Assembly (NCBI GenBank): GCA_900555515.1
Contig: USLO01000089.1
Coordinates: 1 to 7,052, forward strand
Origin: an uncultured Collinsella sp.
Lineage (GTDB): Bacteria > Actinomycetota > Coriobacteriia > Coriobacteriales > Coriobacteriaceae
Direction of reading: 5' to 3'
DNA: 7,052 nucleotides
Numbering within the stretch: the first letter of the stretch is position 1; each line of letters starts with the position of its first letter. Below are positions 1 to 7,052 of this stretch, piece by piece. Both the position numbers and the translations under genes were made by a program. Under the pieces are notes generated by a model. The model ran no database searches and was not told the origin of the DNA. It worked only from the letters and a program-made list of their open reading frames with translations.

Positions 1-134
1 GGCACGTTCTGCAGCGTCGTCTTGCCCGGCGCCAGAAGCGTTGCCGCCATGAGTTTGAGTGCGGAGTTCTTGGCACCCGAGACGGGCACGGAGCCTCCGA
101 TGGCGTGGCCACCCTCAACGCGGATAATATCCAA
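1..134 (-). CDS. murA: MurA, UDP-N-acetylglucosamine 1-carboxyvinyltransferase (N-terminal 44 codons, partial)
   Basis: MurA transfers enolpyruvate from phosphoenolpyruvate to UDP-GlcNAc, the first committed step of peptidoglycan precursor synthesis in the cytoplasm. Translating the minus strand gives an N-terminus beginning (M)[19 protein letters not shown], followed by [15 protein letters not shown] and a QNVP end, which is the typical MurA/EPSP-synthase-fold opening. Lys22 and Asn23 fall exactly where the conserved substrate-binding K-N pair of Escherichia coli MurA lies. The start is TTG at 134-132: an in-frame TAG lies two codons upstream (140-138), no other start is available, and an AAAGGG ribosome binding site sits 6 bases before it. 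The rest of the gene (normally about 420 residues) lies beyond the left edge. It follows the atp operon in the same direction but after a terminator, so it is probably a separate or attenuated transcription unit. Identification is firm despite the short fragment. Confidence 0.93.
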   Translation of the reverse strand, partial: MDIIRVEGGHAIGGSVPVSGAKNSALKLMAATLLAPGKTTLQNV

Positions 135-140
135 GGTCTA

Positions 141-146
141 CCCTTT
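141..146 (-). promoter_or_regulatory. Ribosome binding site of murA
   Basis: The minus strand reads AAAGGG, 6 bases before the TTG codon at 134-132. It supports the non-ATG start, since an in-frame TAG lies between it and the start codon. It is separated from the preceding terminator T-tract by one base, so the terminator and the murA translation start are almost contiguous. Confidence 0.7.
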
Positions 147-147
147 C

Positions 148-186
148 AAAAAGCATGCCCGGGGTGGCTGGGCCATCCCGGGCATG
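148..186 (-). terminator. Rho-independent terminator between atpC and murA
   Basis: On the minus strand positions 186 to 154 form a long hairpin. The two 15-base arms pair at 14 positions with a single A-C mismatch, around a 3-base CCA loop. The outer arm is C-ATGCCCGGG pairing with CCCGGGCAT-G. One C follows the stem and then a run of five T (152-148). The very GC-rich stem with a T-run is the classic intrinsic terminator pattern in the direction of the atp operon, and it lies 37 bp after the atpC stop. On the plus strand there is no T-run, so it is probably one-directional. The short T-run may leave some readthrough into murA. Confidence 0.85.
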
Positions 187-222
187 ATGTGTTCGCAAAT
201 GGTCGAACGTTAAAACGTTTGA

Positions 223-615
223 CTATTGGGCAAGCTTGAGCTTACACCATGCGATTTCATTATAGAGGTAGGCGCGGCGTGCATCATCCTCCGACAAATT
301 ACCCAGCTTCTCTTCAAAACCTTGAATATCAGCTTTAAGCTTGTCGGCATCGACGGTCGCCAAATCGCAAGCGCGCTCGGCGAGAACGGTCACGACATCG
401 TCCGCAACCTGGGCATAGCCGCCGGCCACGGCAAACGTGTGGTCGACAGTGCCCATGGCCTTATCGGAAACGCGAACGTAACCGCGGTCGATCGTGCAGA
501 TCTCGCTGGAGTGAGCGGGCAGGACGCCAAACTCGCCATCCGTGGACGGAATCGACACAAACGCAGCGTCGCCCTCATAGGCGCAGCTCACGGGGCACAC
601 GATGCGGATACGCAT
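223..615 (-). CDS. atpC: ATP synthase F1 subunit epsilon
   Basis: Epsilon is part of the central rotor stalk. It joins gamma to the c-ring and in many bacteria inhibits ATP hydrolysis. The 130-residue product has the expected N-terminal beta-barrel (about residues 1-84) with the family motif DGEFGVLPAH at 26-35. A two-helix C-terminal domain follows (about 88-128), so the protein is full length. The C-terminal helix region has VDADKL at 88-93 where ATP-binding epsilons show an I(L)DxxRA motif. Asp89 is kept but the Arg is not, so ATP sensing by this route looks doubtful. Five cysteines (7, 11, 40, 83, 124) are more than usual. The ATG at 615-613 follows the atpD stop after 3 bp, and a GGGGGAG ribosome site lies inside the end of atpD. 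It is the last gene of the operon. Confidence 0.96.
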   Translation of the reverse strand: MRIRIVCPVSCAYEGDAAFVSIPSTDGEFGVLPAHSSEICTIDRGYVRVSDKAMGTVDHTFAVAGGYAQVADDVVTVLAERACDLATVDADKLKADIQGFEEKLGNLSEDDARRAYLYNEIAWCKLKLAQ

Positions 616-618
616 AAC

Positions 619-2981
<2,363 letters not shown>

Positions 2982-2986
2982 AGGGC

Positions 2987-4585
2987 TTAGTTCTCCTCTG
3001 ATCCAGTCGTATCGGCATGGTGCTTAGCCATGAACTGCTGCTTAAAGTCGCCGATGACGCGCAGGAGCTCAGCCTTGGTGTCATCGTCAATCTTCTTGGC
3101 GCGAACCTTGTCGAGCAGCGAGCCAAAGCCATTGTCCATGTACTCGATGAGCTCGGCACGGAAGGGCAGCACGTCGGAGATTTCCAGGTCATCCAGGAAG
3201 CCCTCGTTGCCAGCGAACAGCGTAACGATCTGCTCGCCAACCTCGAACGGCTTGTAGCGCGGCTGCTTCAGGAGCTCGGTCATGCGGGCACCATGGGTCA
3301 GCTGCTTCTGAGTAGCCTCGTCGAGGTCGGAGCCGAACTGGGTAAAGCCAGCGAGCTCCTGATAGGAAGCGAGGTCCAGACGGAGGTTGCCGGCGACCTG
3401 CTTCATGGCCTTGGTCTGCGCATCGCCACCGACGCGGGACACGGAGATGCCCACGTCGACTGCCGGGCGCTGACCCTGGAAGAAGAGCTCGGACTGCAGG
3501 TAAATCTGACCATCGGTAATGGAAATGACGTTGGTCGGAATGTAGGCCGAGACGTCGCCGTCCTGGGTCTCGATGATCGGCAGTGCCGTCATGGAGCCGT
3601 AACCGTTCTTCTTGGACATCTTGACGGCACGCTCGAGCAGACGAGAGTGCAGGTAGAAGATGTCGCCAGGATAGGCCTCGCGTCCGGGCGGACGATGCAG
3701 CGTCAGCGACATCTGACGGTAGGCCACAGCCTGCTTGGACAGGTCGTCGTAGATGACGAGCACGTGGCCGCCGGGGTTGGTCTCGCTGGCGGGCTTACCG
3801 TCCTCGCCGTTGTACATGAAGAACTCGCCGATAGCGGCACCGGCCATAGGCGCGATGTACTGCATAGGGGCGGAATCGGCAGCGGTGGCCGAAACGATGA
3901 TGGTGTAGTCGAGCGCACCGTGCTGAGCGAGGGTCTCGCGGATGTTGGCAACCGTGGAGGCCTTCTGGCCGATGGCGACATAGATGCAGACCATGCCCTT
4001 GCCGCGCTGGTTGAGGATAGCGTCGATGGCGATGGCGGTCTTACCGGTCTTACGGTCGCCGATGATGAGCTCACGCTGACCGCGGCCAATAGGCACCATG
4101 GAGTCGATAGCGAGCAGACCGGTCTGAACCGGCTCGCACACCGGGGTACGATCGATGACGCCGGGAGCCTTGAACTCGATGGGGCGACGGTGCGTGGCGA
4201 CGATGTCGCCCAGGCCGTCGATGGGCTGGCCGAGCGGATTGACGACGCGGCCGAGCATGGCACGGCTCACGGGGATATCCATAATGCGGCCAGTGGTGCG
4301 GCACTCGTCGCCTTCCTTGATGGAGTCGACGGCACCAAACAGAACGGCGCCGACCTCGTCACGGTCAAGGTTCTGGGCAAGGCCGAAGACGGTCTCACCG
4401 GTATCGGAGCTCTTGAACTCCAGAAGCTCGCCTGCCATGGCGCTCTTGAGGCCGGAGACGCGCGCGATGCCGTCGCCTACCTCGTCGACCGTTGAAACCT
4501 CATGCGTATCGACCGTCGCGGAGAGGCTCGTGAGCTGCTCCTGCAGTTTCTTGGCGATATCCTGGGCATTGAGGGTTTCGGACAT
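2987..4585 (-). CDS. atpA: ATP synthase F1 subunit alpha (regulatory)
   Basis: Alpha binds nucleotide non-catalytically and supplies the arginine finger to the beta catalytic site. The 532-residue product has the N-terminal barrel (about 27-95) and the P-loop GDRKTGKT at 176-183 (Lys182). The Walker B strand ends in Asp280-Asp281 within [11 protein letters not shown]. Other conserved segments are [20 protein letters not shown] (298-317) and [11 protein letters not shown] at 374-384; Arg384 corresponds to E. coli Arg376. Between GEFFMYNG and HVLVIYDD lies a segment [13 protein letters not shown] (261-273) that is about 12 residues longer than in E. coli or mycobacterial alpha as I recall them. 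The C-terminus is short and acidic. The start ATG at 4585-4583 overlaps the atpH TAA by one base. A strong GGAGGTGA site precedes it, consistent with high expression. Confidence 0.99.
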   Translation of the reverse strand: MSETLNAQDIAKKLQEQLTSLSATVDTHEVSTVDEVGDGIARVSGLKSAMAGELLEFKSSDTGETVFGLAQNLDRDEVGAVLFGAVDSIKEGDECRTTGRIMDIPVSRAMLGRVVNPLGQPIDGLGDIVATHRRPIEFKAPGVIDRTPVCEPVQTGLLAIDSMVPIGRGQRELIIGDRKTGKTAIAIDAILNQRGKGMVCIYVAIGQKASTVANIRETLAQHGALDYTIIVSATAADSAPMQYIAPMAGAAIGEFFMYNGEDGKPASETNPGGHVLVIYDDLSKQAVAYRQMSLTLHRPPGREAYPGDIFYLHSRLLERAVKMSKKNGYGSMTALPIIETQDGDVSAYIPTNVISITDGQIYLQSELFFQGQRPAVDVGISVSRVGGDAQTKAMKQVAGNLRLDLASYQELAGFTQFGSDLDEATQKQLTHGARMTELLKQPRYKPFEVGEQIVTLFAGNEGFLDDLEISDVLPFRAELIEYMDNGFGSLLDKVRAKKIDDDTKAELLRVIGDFKQQFMAKHHADTTGSEEN

Positions 4586-5061
4586 TAGGCTTCACCTCCG
4601 TACGAATTAGCAGAGTTTGCGAGGGTCTCCTGCGCGATGCGCAGCTGCGTCTTGACGGAAATGTCACGACGCTCGCCGCGGGCCTCGAGCACCAGGCCGC
4701 CCACGATAGACGGGTCGACCTGCTCGATAAGGAATACCTTGCGGCCGAAGTCCTGCTCGCATTTCTTAGTGATGGTTTGACGCAGCTCGTCGTCGAGCGG
4801 GATCGCCGTGGTGACGGTCACGCCCACTACATCCTCGTCTTCCTCGGCAACATACTTAAAGGCAGCTGCCACCTTGGGAAGAAGGTCGAGCTGGTCGCGC
4901 TTGGACATGGTGTCGAGCACGGCGATGATCTCGGGGCTGGCAGAGGCCAGGCGCTCGACCATCTCGAGGTCCTCGAACACATGGTTCTCGGCCTTGGCGG
5001 CTTCCAAAAGGGAACGCGCGTAGGTCTCGAGCACCTTGTCCTGATAGCGGCTAGTCGGCAT
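4585..5061 (-). CDS. atpH: ATP synthase F1 subunit delta (short form)
   Basis: Delta (OSCP-like) sits on top of F1 and ties the alpha3beta3 head to the b-subunit stator. The product has 158 residues, about 20 fewer than typical bacterial delta (about 177-180). The N-terminal helical part contains the [13 protein letters not shown] segment (about 13-25), the equivalent of the family's ARxYAxAL motif. The C-terminal part contains [15 protein letters not shown] (115-129), the delta hallmark. The following RRDISV replaces the more usual xIDGSV. The missing residues appear to be in the middle: the region between SPEIIAVL and [15 protein letters not shown] lacks most of the family's sLSxEEK...nFLxLLxENGR section. 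The ATG at 5061-5059 overlaps the end of atpF by 11 bp, and AGG-rich sequence about 10 bases upstream may be the ribosome site. Identity is certain from context and the VDPS-GG motif. Confidence 0.95.
   Translation of the reverse strand: MPTSRYQDKVLETYARSLLEAAKAENHVFEDLEMVERLASASPEIIAVLDTMSKRDQLDLLPKVAAAFKYVAEEDEDVVGVTVTTAIPLDDELRQTITKKCEQDFGRKVFLIEQVDPSIVGGLVLEARGERRDISVKTQLRIAQETLANSANSYGGEA
4592..4599 (-). promoter_or_regulatory. Strong ribosome binding site of atpA
   Basis: The minus strand reads GGAGGTGA inside the final codons of atpH. Its GGAGG core is 9 bases before the atpA ATG. With the TAATG stop-start overlap it allows both re-initiation and independent loading of ribosomes. Confidence 0.75.
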
Positions 5062-5653
5062 TCAGGCTACCTGCTTCCTGGATGTAGCGCTCGATGAGCT
5101 TCTTCTGCTCGGCATCGTCCTCGAGTGCCTCGCCCACGATCTTGGTGGCGACGGCAACGGACAGGTCGGCGATGGAGCTCGCGGCACCGGCGTAGATGGA
5201 CTTGCGCTCGTCCTCGACGGTCGTATGGGCCTTGGCGATGATCTCCTCGGCCTCCTTGTGAGCAGCCTCGATGATACGGGCACGCTCGGACTCGGCGTCC
5301 TTACGGGCCTCGAGAACGATGTCGGCAGCCTGACGACGGGCGTCGGTGACGATCGAGTCGGACTCAGCGCGCTTGGCGATAGCCTCCTGCTTGGTCTTCT
5401 CGGCCTCGTCGAGGCTCTCCTCGATCTTCTTGCCGCGCTCCTCCATGGTTTTCATGATGCCCGGCAGGGCGACCTTGGCCAGCACGATCCAGATAATCAG
5501 GAAGGCGATAAGCGCCGGGATGAACTCCGCCATCTTAGGGATGAGGATGTCCGCACCGGCAGCGCCGTCCTCGGCGAACGCGGAAACCGGCATGAGCAGC
5601 GCGGCCGCGGACGCGGAGAGTGCGATCGCGCTCTTCTGGGATGAAAGATTCAT
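5051..5653 (-). CDS. atpF: ATP synthase Fo subunit b, with N-terminal signal-like peptide
   Basis: Subunit b forms the peripheral stalk that holds the F1 head against rotation. The 200-residue protein has an N-terminal stretch with Lys7, a hydrophobic/Ala core (about 9-22) and an AFA-ED junction at 25-29, which looks like a Sec signal peptide cut after Ala27. The usual b membrane helix follows (about 42-62, FIPALIAFLIIWIVL). After it comes a long charged, Ala-rich coiled coil (about 68-160; for example EERGKKIEESLDEAEKTKQE) and a C-terminal delta-binding segment. If the first stretch is cut, the remaining protein (about 173 residues, N-terminus outside) has the standard b topology. The start ATG at 5653-5651 has GGAG 8 bases upstream and follows the atpE stop by 15 bp. 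Only one b-type gene is present in the window, so a b homodimer is likely. Confidence 0.97.
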   Translation of the reverse strand: MNLSSQKSAIALSASAAALLMPVSAFAEDGAAGADILIPKMAEFIPALIAFLIIWIVLAKVALPGIMKTMEERGKKIEESLDEAEKTKQEAIAKRAESDSIVTDARRQAADIVLEARKDAESERARIIEAAHKEAEEIIAKAHTTVEDERKSIYAGAASSIADLSVAVATKIVGEALEDDAEQKKLIERYIQEAGSLNAD

Positions 5654-5668
5654 ACTTGACGCTCCGTG

Positions 5669-5863
5669 CTATTTAACGATCAGCGCGACAACGAAGCCGA
5701 TCAGAGCCAGAGCCTCGCCGAAGGCGGAGCCCATGATGAAGACGGTGAACACGCGGCCCTGGACCTCAGGCTGACGGGCCATAGCACCCGTAGCACCCAG
5801 AGCAGACAGGCCGATAGCAAGACCAGCGCCGATAACACCAAGACCGTAACCGATAACTCCCAC
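5669..5863 (-). CDS. atpE: ATP synthase Fo subunit c (short, 64 residues)
   Basis: Subunit c forms the membrane rotor ring that carries protons past subunit a. The product is a two-helix hairpin. Helix 1 (about 2-27) contains the ring-packing pattern G12-x-G14-x-A16-x-G18, the polar loop is ARQPE at 29-33, and helix 2 (about 39-63) carries Glu50, the ion-binding carboxylate. The 20-residue spacing Arg30 to Glu50 equals that of E. coli Arg41 to Asp61. Ala51 follows Glu50, and Ile17 sits where Na+-type rings have Gln, so proton coupling is inferred. At 64 residues it is shorter than usual (about 70-80), and the end of helix 1 lacks the common Lys/Glu charges. The start is GTG at 5863-5861. No other in-frame start lies between it and an upstream TAA, and AAAGGAGG ends 4 bases before it. 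Confidence 0.97.
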   Translation of the reverse strand: MGVIGYGLGVIGAGLAIGLSALGATGAMARQPEVQGRVFTVFIMGSAFGEALALIGFVVALIVK

Positions 5864-5867
5864 GATT

Positions 5868-5875
5868 CCTCCTTT
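5868..5875 (-). promoter_or_regulatory. Ribosome binding site deciding the atpE GTG start
   Basis: The minus strand reads AAAGGAGG, a near-perfect match to the anti-Shine-Dalgarno sequence, only 4 bases before the GTG start. The upstream reading frame holds no other start before an in-frame TAA at about 5888, so this site fixes the start. The strong core fits a gene needing many more copies than its neighbours. Confidence 0.8.
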
Positions 5876-5879
5876 GTCG

Positions 5880-5899
5880 TGCGTGTCTTATTTCACGCA
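5880..5899 (-). repeat. Inverted repeat (6-bp stem) upstream of the atpE ribosome site
   Basis: The minus strand reads TGCGTG, an 8-base loop AAATAAGA, then CACGCA. The 3' arm ends 4 bases before the AAAGGAGG ribosome site. This is a perfect 6-bp stem seen directly in the sequence; function is unknown. Confidence 0.55.
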
Positions 5900-5959
5900 G
5901 GATAACCTTTTTATAACTGCCGGGCTCCATGGGTACGGGCACCGGCGGTTTAACGAATT

Positions 5960-5975
5960 GCCTTACCATTAAGGC
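5960..5975 (-). repeat. Inverted repeat (6-bp stem, 4-base loop) after the atpB stop
   Basis: The minus strand reads GCCTTA-ATGG-TAAGGC, a perfect 6-bp stem starting 12 bases after the atpB stop codon. AATTCGTT follows rather than a T-run, so it is not a convincing terminator. It might protect or delimit mRNA 3' ends. Confidence 0.5.
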
Positions 5976-5987
5976 GCGAGCGGAAGA

Positions 5988-6791
5988 CTACTCCTCCTCC
6001 GCGACCTCCTCTGCCTCGGAGACATACACGGCGGTAAGGACCGTGAAGACGTAAGCCTGGATGGCGCCGACCACAAGCTCGATCGCATAGATCAGGATGA
6101 GGATGGCAAGCCAGGCCAGCGAAGGCAGGGCGCCGACGGCGTGGGCCGCGGAAACCTGCTGAAGCAGCGGCTGCATGAACATGCTCGCCATGATGGCGAA
6201 CGAGCCCATGACCACGTGTCCTGCGAACATGTTGCAGAACAGACGGACGGCAAGCGTGATGAGGCGCAGGAAGGTCGAGAAAAGCTCGACGACCCACACG
6301 AGCACGTTCATCGGGAAGCTCACGCCCTGCGGGGCGAGGCTCTTGATGTAGCCGATCACGCCGTGAGCCTTGCATCCGTAGTAGATGAAGTACACGAAGG
6401 CGAAGATGGCGAGCGCGGCGGTGGAGCCGATTGCACCGGTGCCGGGCTTCATTCCCGGGATCAGGCCGATCATGTTATTGATCAGGATGAACAGGAAAAG
6501 CGAGCACAGGAACGGGAAGTGCTTCTTCCAGTTCTCACCCACGACGCCCTTGCCGATATCGTTCTCGACGTACTCGATGATGTACTCGAAACCGTTGACG
6601 AAGAAGCCCTTGGGGACCAGGGTCTGCTTCTTCTTGAACACGGCCAGGACGATCAGGAGCACGATCGTGGAGACGATCAGCCAAAACGAGTACTGCGTGA
6701 TGCCGCAGCTCAGATCGCCCACGACAGGGGTGGAGCTGAACTCGCTGACCAGATGATTAATCTCATCAGGCAGCTTTTCAAAAATTTCCAC
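5988..6791 (-). CDS. atpB: ATP synthase Fo subunit a
   Basis: Subunit a is the membrane stator that forms the two proton half-channels beside the c-ring. The 267-residue protein has an N-terminal segment followed by about five to six hydrophobic segments (roughly 33-52, 92-112, 119-140, 158-180, 194-216, 223-257). The essential Arg is Arg183 in VRLFCNMFAGH, equivalent to E. coli Arg210. His192 and Glu238 occupy the E. coli Glu219 and His245 positions, the well-known swapped pair, and Gln245 matches Gln252 in the motif IQAYVFTVLTAVY. Cys186 replaces the normally invariant Gly of RLFGNM. The C-terminus is acidic (SEAEEVAEEE). The start is GTG at 6791-6789 with AAAGG 6 bases upstream. An in-frame TAA, which is the stop of the gene before, lies two codons upstream and excludes a longer form. 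Confidence 0.97.
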   Translation of the reverse strand: MEIFEKLPDEINHLVSEFSSTPVVGDLSCGITQYSFWLIVSTIVLLIVLAVFKKKQTLVPKGFFVNGFEYIIEYVENDIGKGVVGENWKKHFPFLCSLFLFILINNMIGLIPGMKPGTGAIGSTAALAIFAFVYFIYYGCKAHGVIGYIKSLAPQGVSFPMNVLVWVVELFSTFLRLITLAVRLFCNMFAGHVVMGSFAIMASMFMQPLLQQVSAAHAVGALPSLAWLAILILIYAIELVVGAIQAYVFTVLTAVYVSEAEEVAEEE

Positions 6792-6794
6792 GAC

Positions 6795-7052
6795 TTACCT
6801 TTCGACCTCATGAGGATCTCGTAGCGCCTTGGCGACGCGAACCGCGCAGGCGGCCATAAAGGCCACGAAGCCGATCGCCTCGCCCAGGAGGAACATGCGA
6901 AATGCCTCTCCGAACAACACAAACACAACCAAGGTAAAGACGAGCAGAGCGATTGCCGAGACCGCCAGACTCACCATACCCTTGAGCATGTCCGCATTCT
7001 GCTTATCGTCAAGAACCGGCTTGAGCGTAAAGACAAAGGGAAGGAAGGCAAT
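6795..7052 (-). CDS. atpI: Probable ATP synthase subunit I (AtpI-like), C-terminal part
   Basis: The reading frame is open from the right edge of the window to a TAA at 6797-6795, giving 85 visible residues. An internal ATG at 6989 is not the likely start, because the frame continues upstream without a stop. The visible part has two or three hydrophobic segments: SLAVSAIALLVFTLVVFVLF, then MFLLGEAIGFVAFMAACAVR, and perhaps part of another at the edge (IAFLPFVFTL). It ends in a short basic/charged tail (VAKALRDPHEVER). This size, topology and tail, together with its place directly before atpB, match the poorly conserved AtpI family, which assists c-ring assembly and may bind Mg2+. There is no single diagnostic motif, so the name rests mainly on context. 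Its stop is 3 bp before atpB and in the same frame. Confidence 0.65.
   Translation of the reverse strand: MAFLPFVFTLKPVLDDKQNADMLKGMVSLAVSAIALLVFTLVVFVLFGEAFRMFLLGEAIGFVAFMAACAVRVAKALRDPHEVER
6798..6802 (-). promoter_or_regulatory. Ribosome binding site supporting the atpB GTG start
   Basis: The minus strand reads AAAGG, 6 bases before the GTG at 6791-6789 and within the last codons of the upstream gene. The in-frame TAA at 6797-6795 rules out any earlier start. Confidence 0.65.

Larger units (their letters stand above)
5864..5987 (-). other. Structured 124-bp spacer between atpB and atpE
   Basis: This is the only long gap inside the operon; other junctions are overlaps or at most 15 bp. 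On the minus strand it contains three inverted repeats in a row. First is a perfect GCCTTA-ATGG-TAAGGC hairpin at 5975-5960, just after the atpB stop. Second is a looser GCCGG...CCGGC pair at 5946-5919 enclosing a CCATGG palindrome. Third is a TGCGTG...CACGCA hairpin with an 8-base A-rich loop at 5899-5880, ending just before the atpE ribosome site. A TATAAA sequence lies between the second and third, but I see no matching -35 element. None of the hairpins has a terminator-like T-run. A role in mRNA processing, stability or raised atpE translation is inferred only. Confidence 0.6.

Noticed and set aside
22..213. A 63-codon plus-strand frame at the left end
   Set aside because: It is opposite murA and crosses the terminator hairpin; no coding evidence.
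3017..4495. A 492-codon open frame on the plus strand opposite atpA
   Set aside because: Same reason: an antisense shadow of atpA with composition set by atpA codon use and no motif or start signal.
5903..5920. TATAAA in the atpB-atpE spacer as an internal promoter for atpE
   Set aside because: A -10-like hexamer is present on the minus strand, but the sequence about 17 bases upstream (CCGTAC) does not resemble a -35 box. Not enough to call a promoter.
5766..5969. A 67-codon minus-strand frame starting in the atpB-atpE spacer and running into atpE out of frame
   Set aside because: No ribosome site before its ATG, and about half of it is the wrong frame of atpE with a basic, low-quality product. 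The spacer is better explained as non-coding.
6795..6989. A complete 64-residue membrane protein starting at the ATG at 6989
   Set aside because: The same frame stays open to the window edge for another 21 codons with sensible membrane-type residues, so the gene is better read as the truncated end of a longer AtpI-like protein.

Overview
The window holds an almost complete bacterial F1Fo ATP synthase operon. It is read entirely from the minus strand, so transcription runs from high to low coordinates. The order is a partial atpI-like gene (cut by the right edge), atpB (a), atpE (c), atpF (b), atpH (delta), atpA (alpha), atpG (gamma), atpD (beta) and atpC (epsilon). A rho-independent terminator follows, then the first 44 codons of murA (cut by the left edge).

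The DNA is G+C-rich (around 60% by eye) and coding is dense. Genes overlap by 1 bp (atpH/atpA and atpG/atpD, both TAATG) or 11 bp (atpF/atpH), or sit 3 to 15 bp apart. The two exceptions are a 124-bp spacer between atpB and atpE and an 88-bp spacer between atpC and murA. Separate single-copy genes with a single b gene, GTG/TTG starts, and the protein style (alpha ending in an acidic tail, a beta with S-S-S-D, a b subunit with a signal-like N-terminus) suggest a Gram-positive anaerobe. My best guess is an actinobacterium of the class Coriobacteriia, such as Collinsella. That is inferred from recalled family resemblance, not from a search.

The products form one machine. Subunits a, c and b make the membrane Fo motor, and c carries a Glu without the Na+-ligand pattern, so proton coupling is likely. 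Alpha, beta, gamma, delta and epsilon make the F1 head and its stalks. AtpI-type proteins help c-ring assembly. MurA starts peptidoglycan synthesis and is a neighbour, not part of the complex.

I found no unknown system. The points worth a second look are family-level deviations inside a well-known operon: a Cys in the RLFGNM motif of subunit a; a 64-residue c subunit; a probable cleavable signal peptide on b; a shortened delta; about 12 extra residues before the Walker B strand of alpha; altered catalytic-site residues in beta; a structured a-c spacer; and a terminator hairpin placed almost against the murA ribosome binding site. Very long open frames on the plus strand opposite atpD and atpA are judged to be codon-bias shadows.
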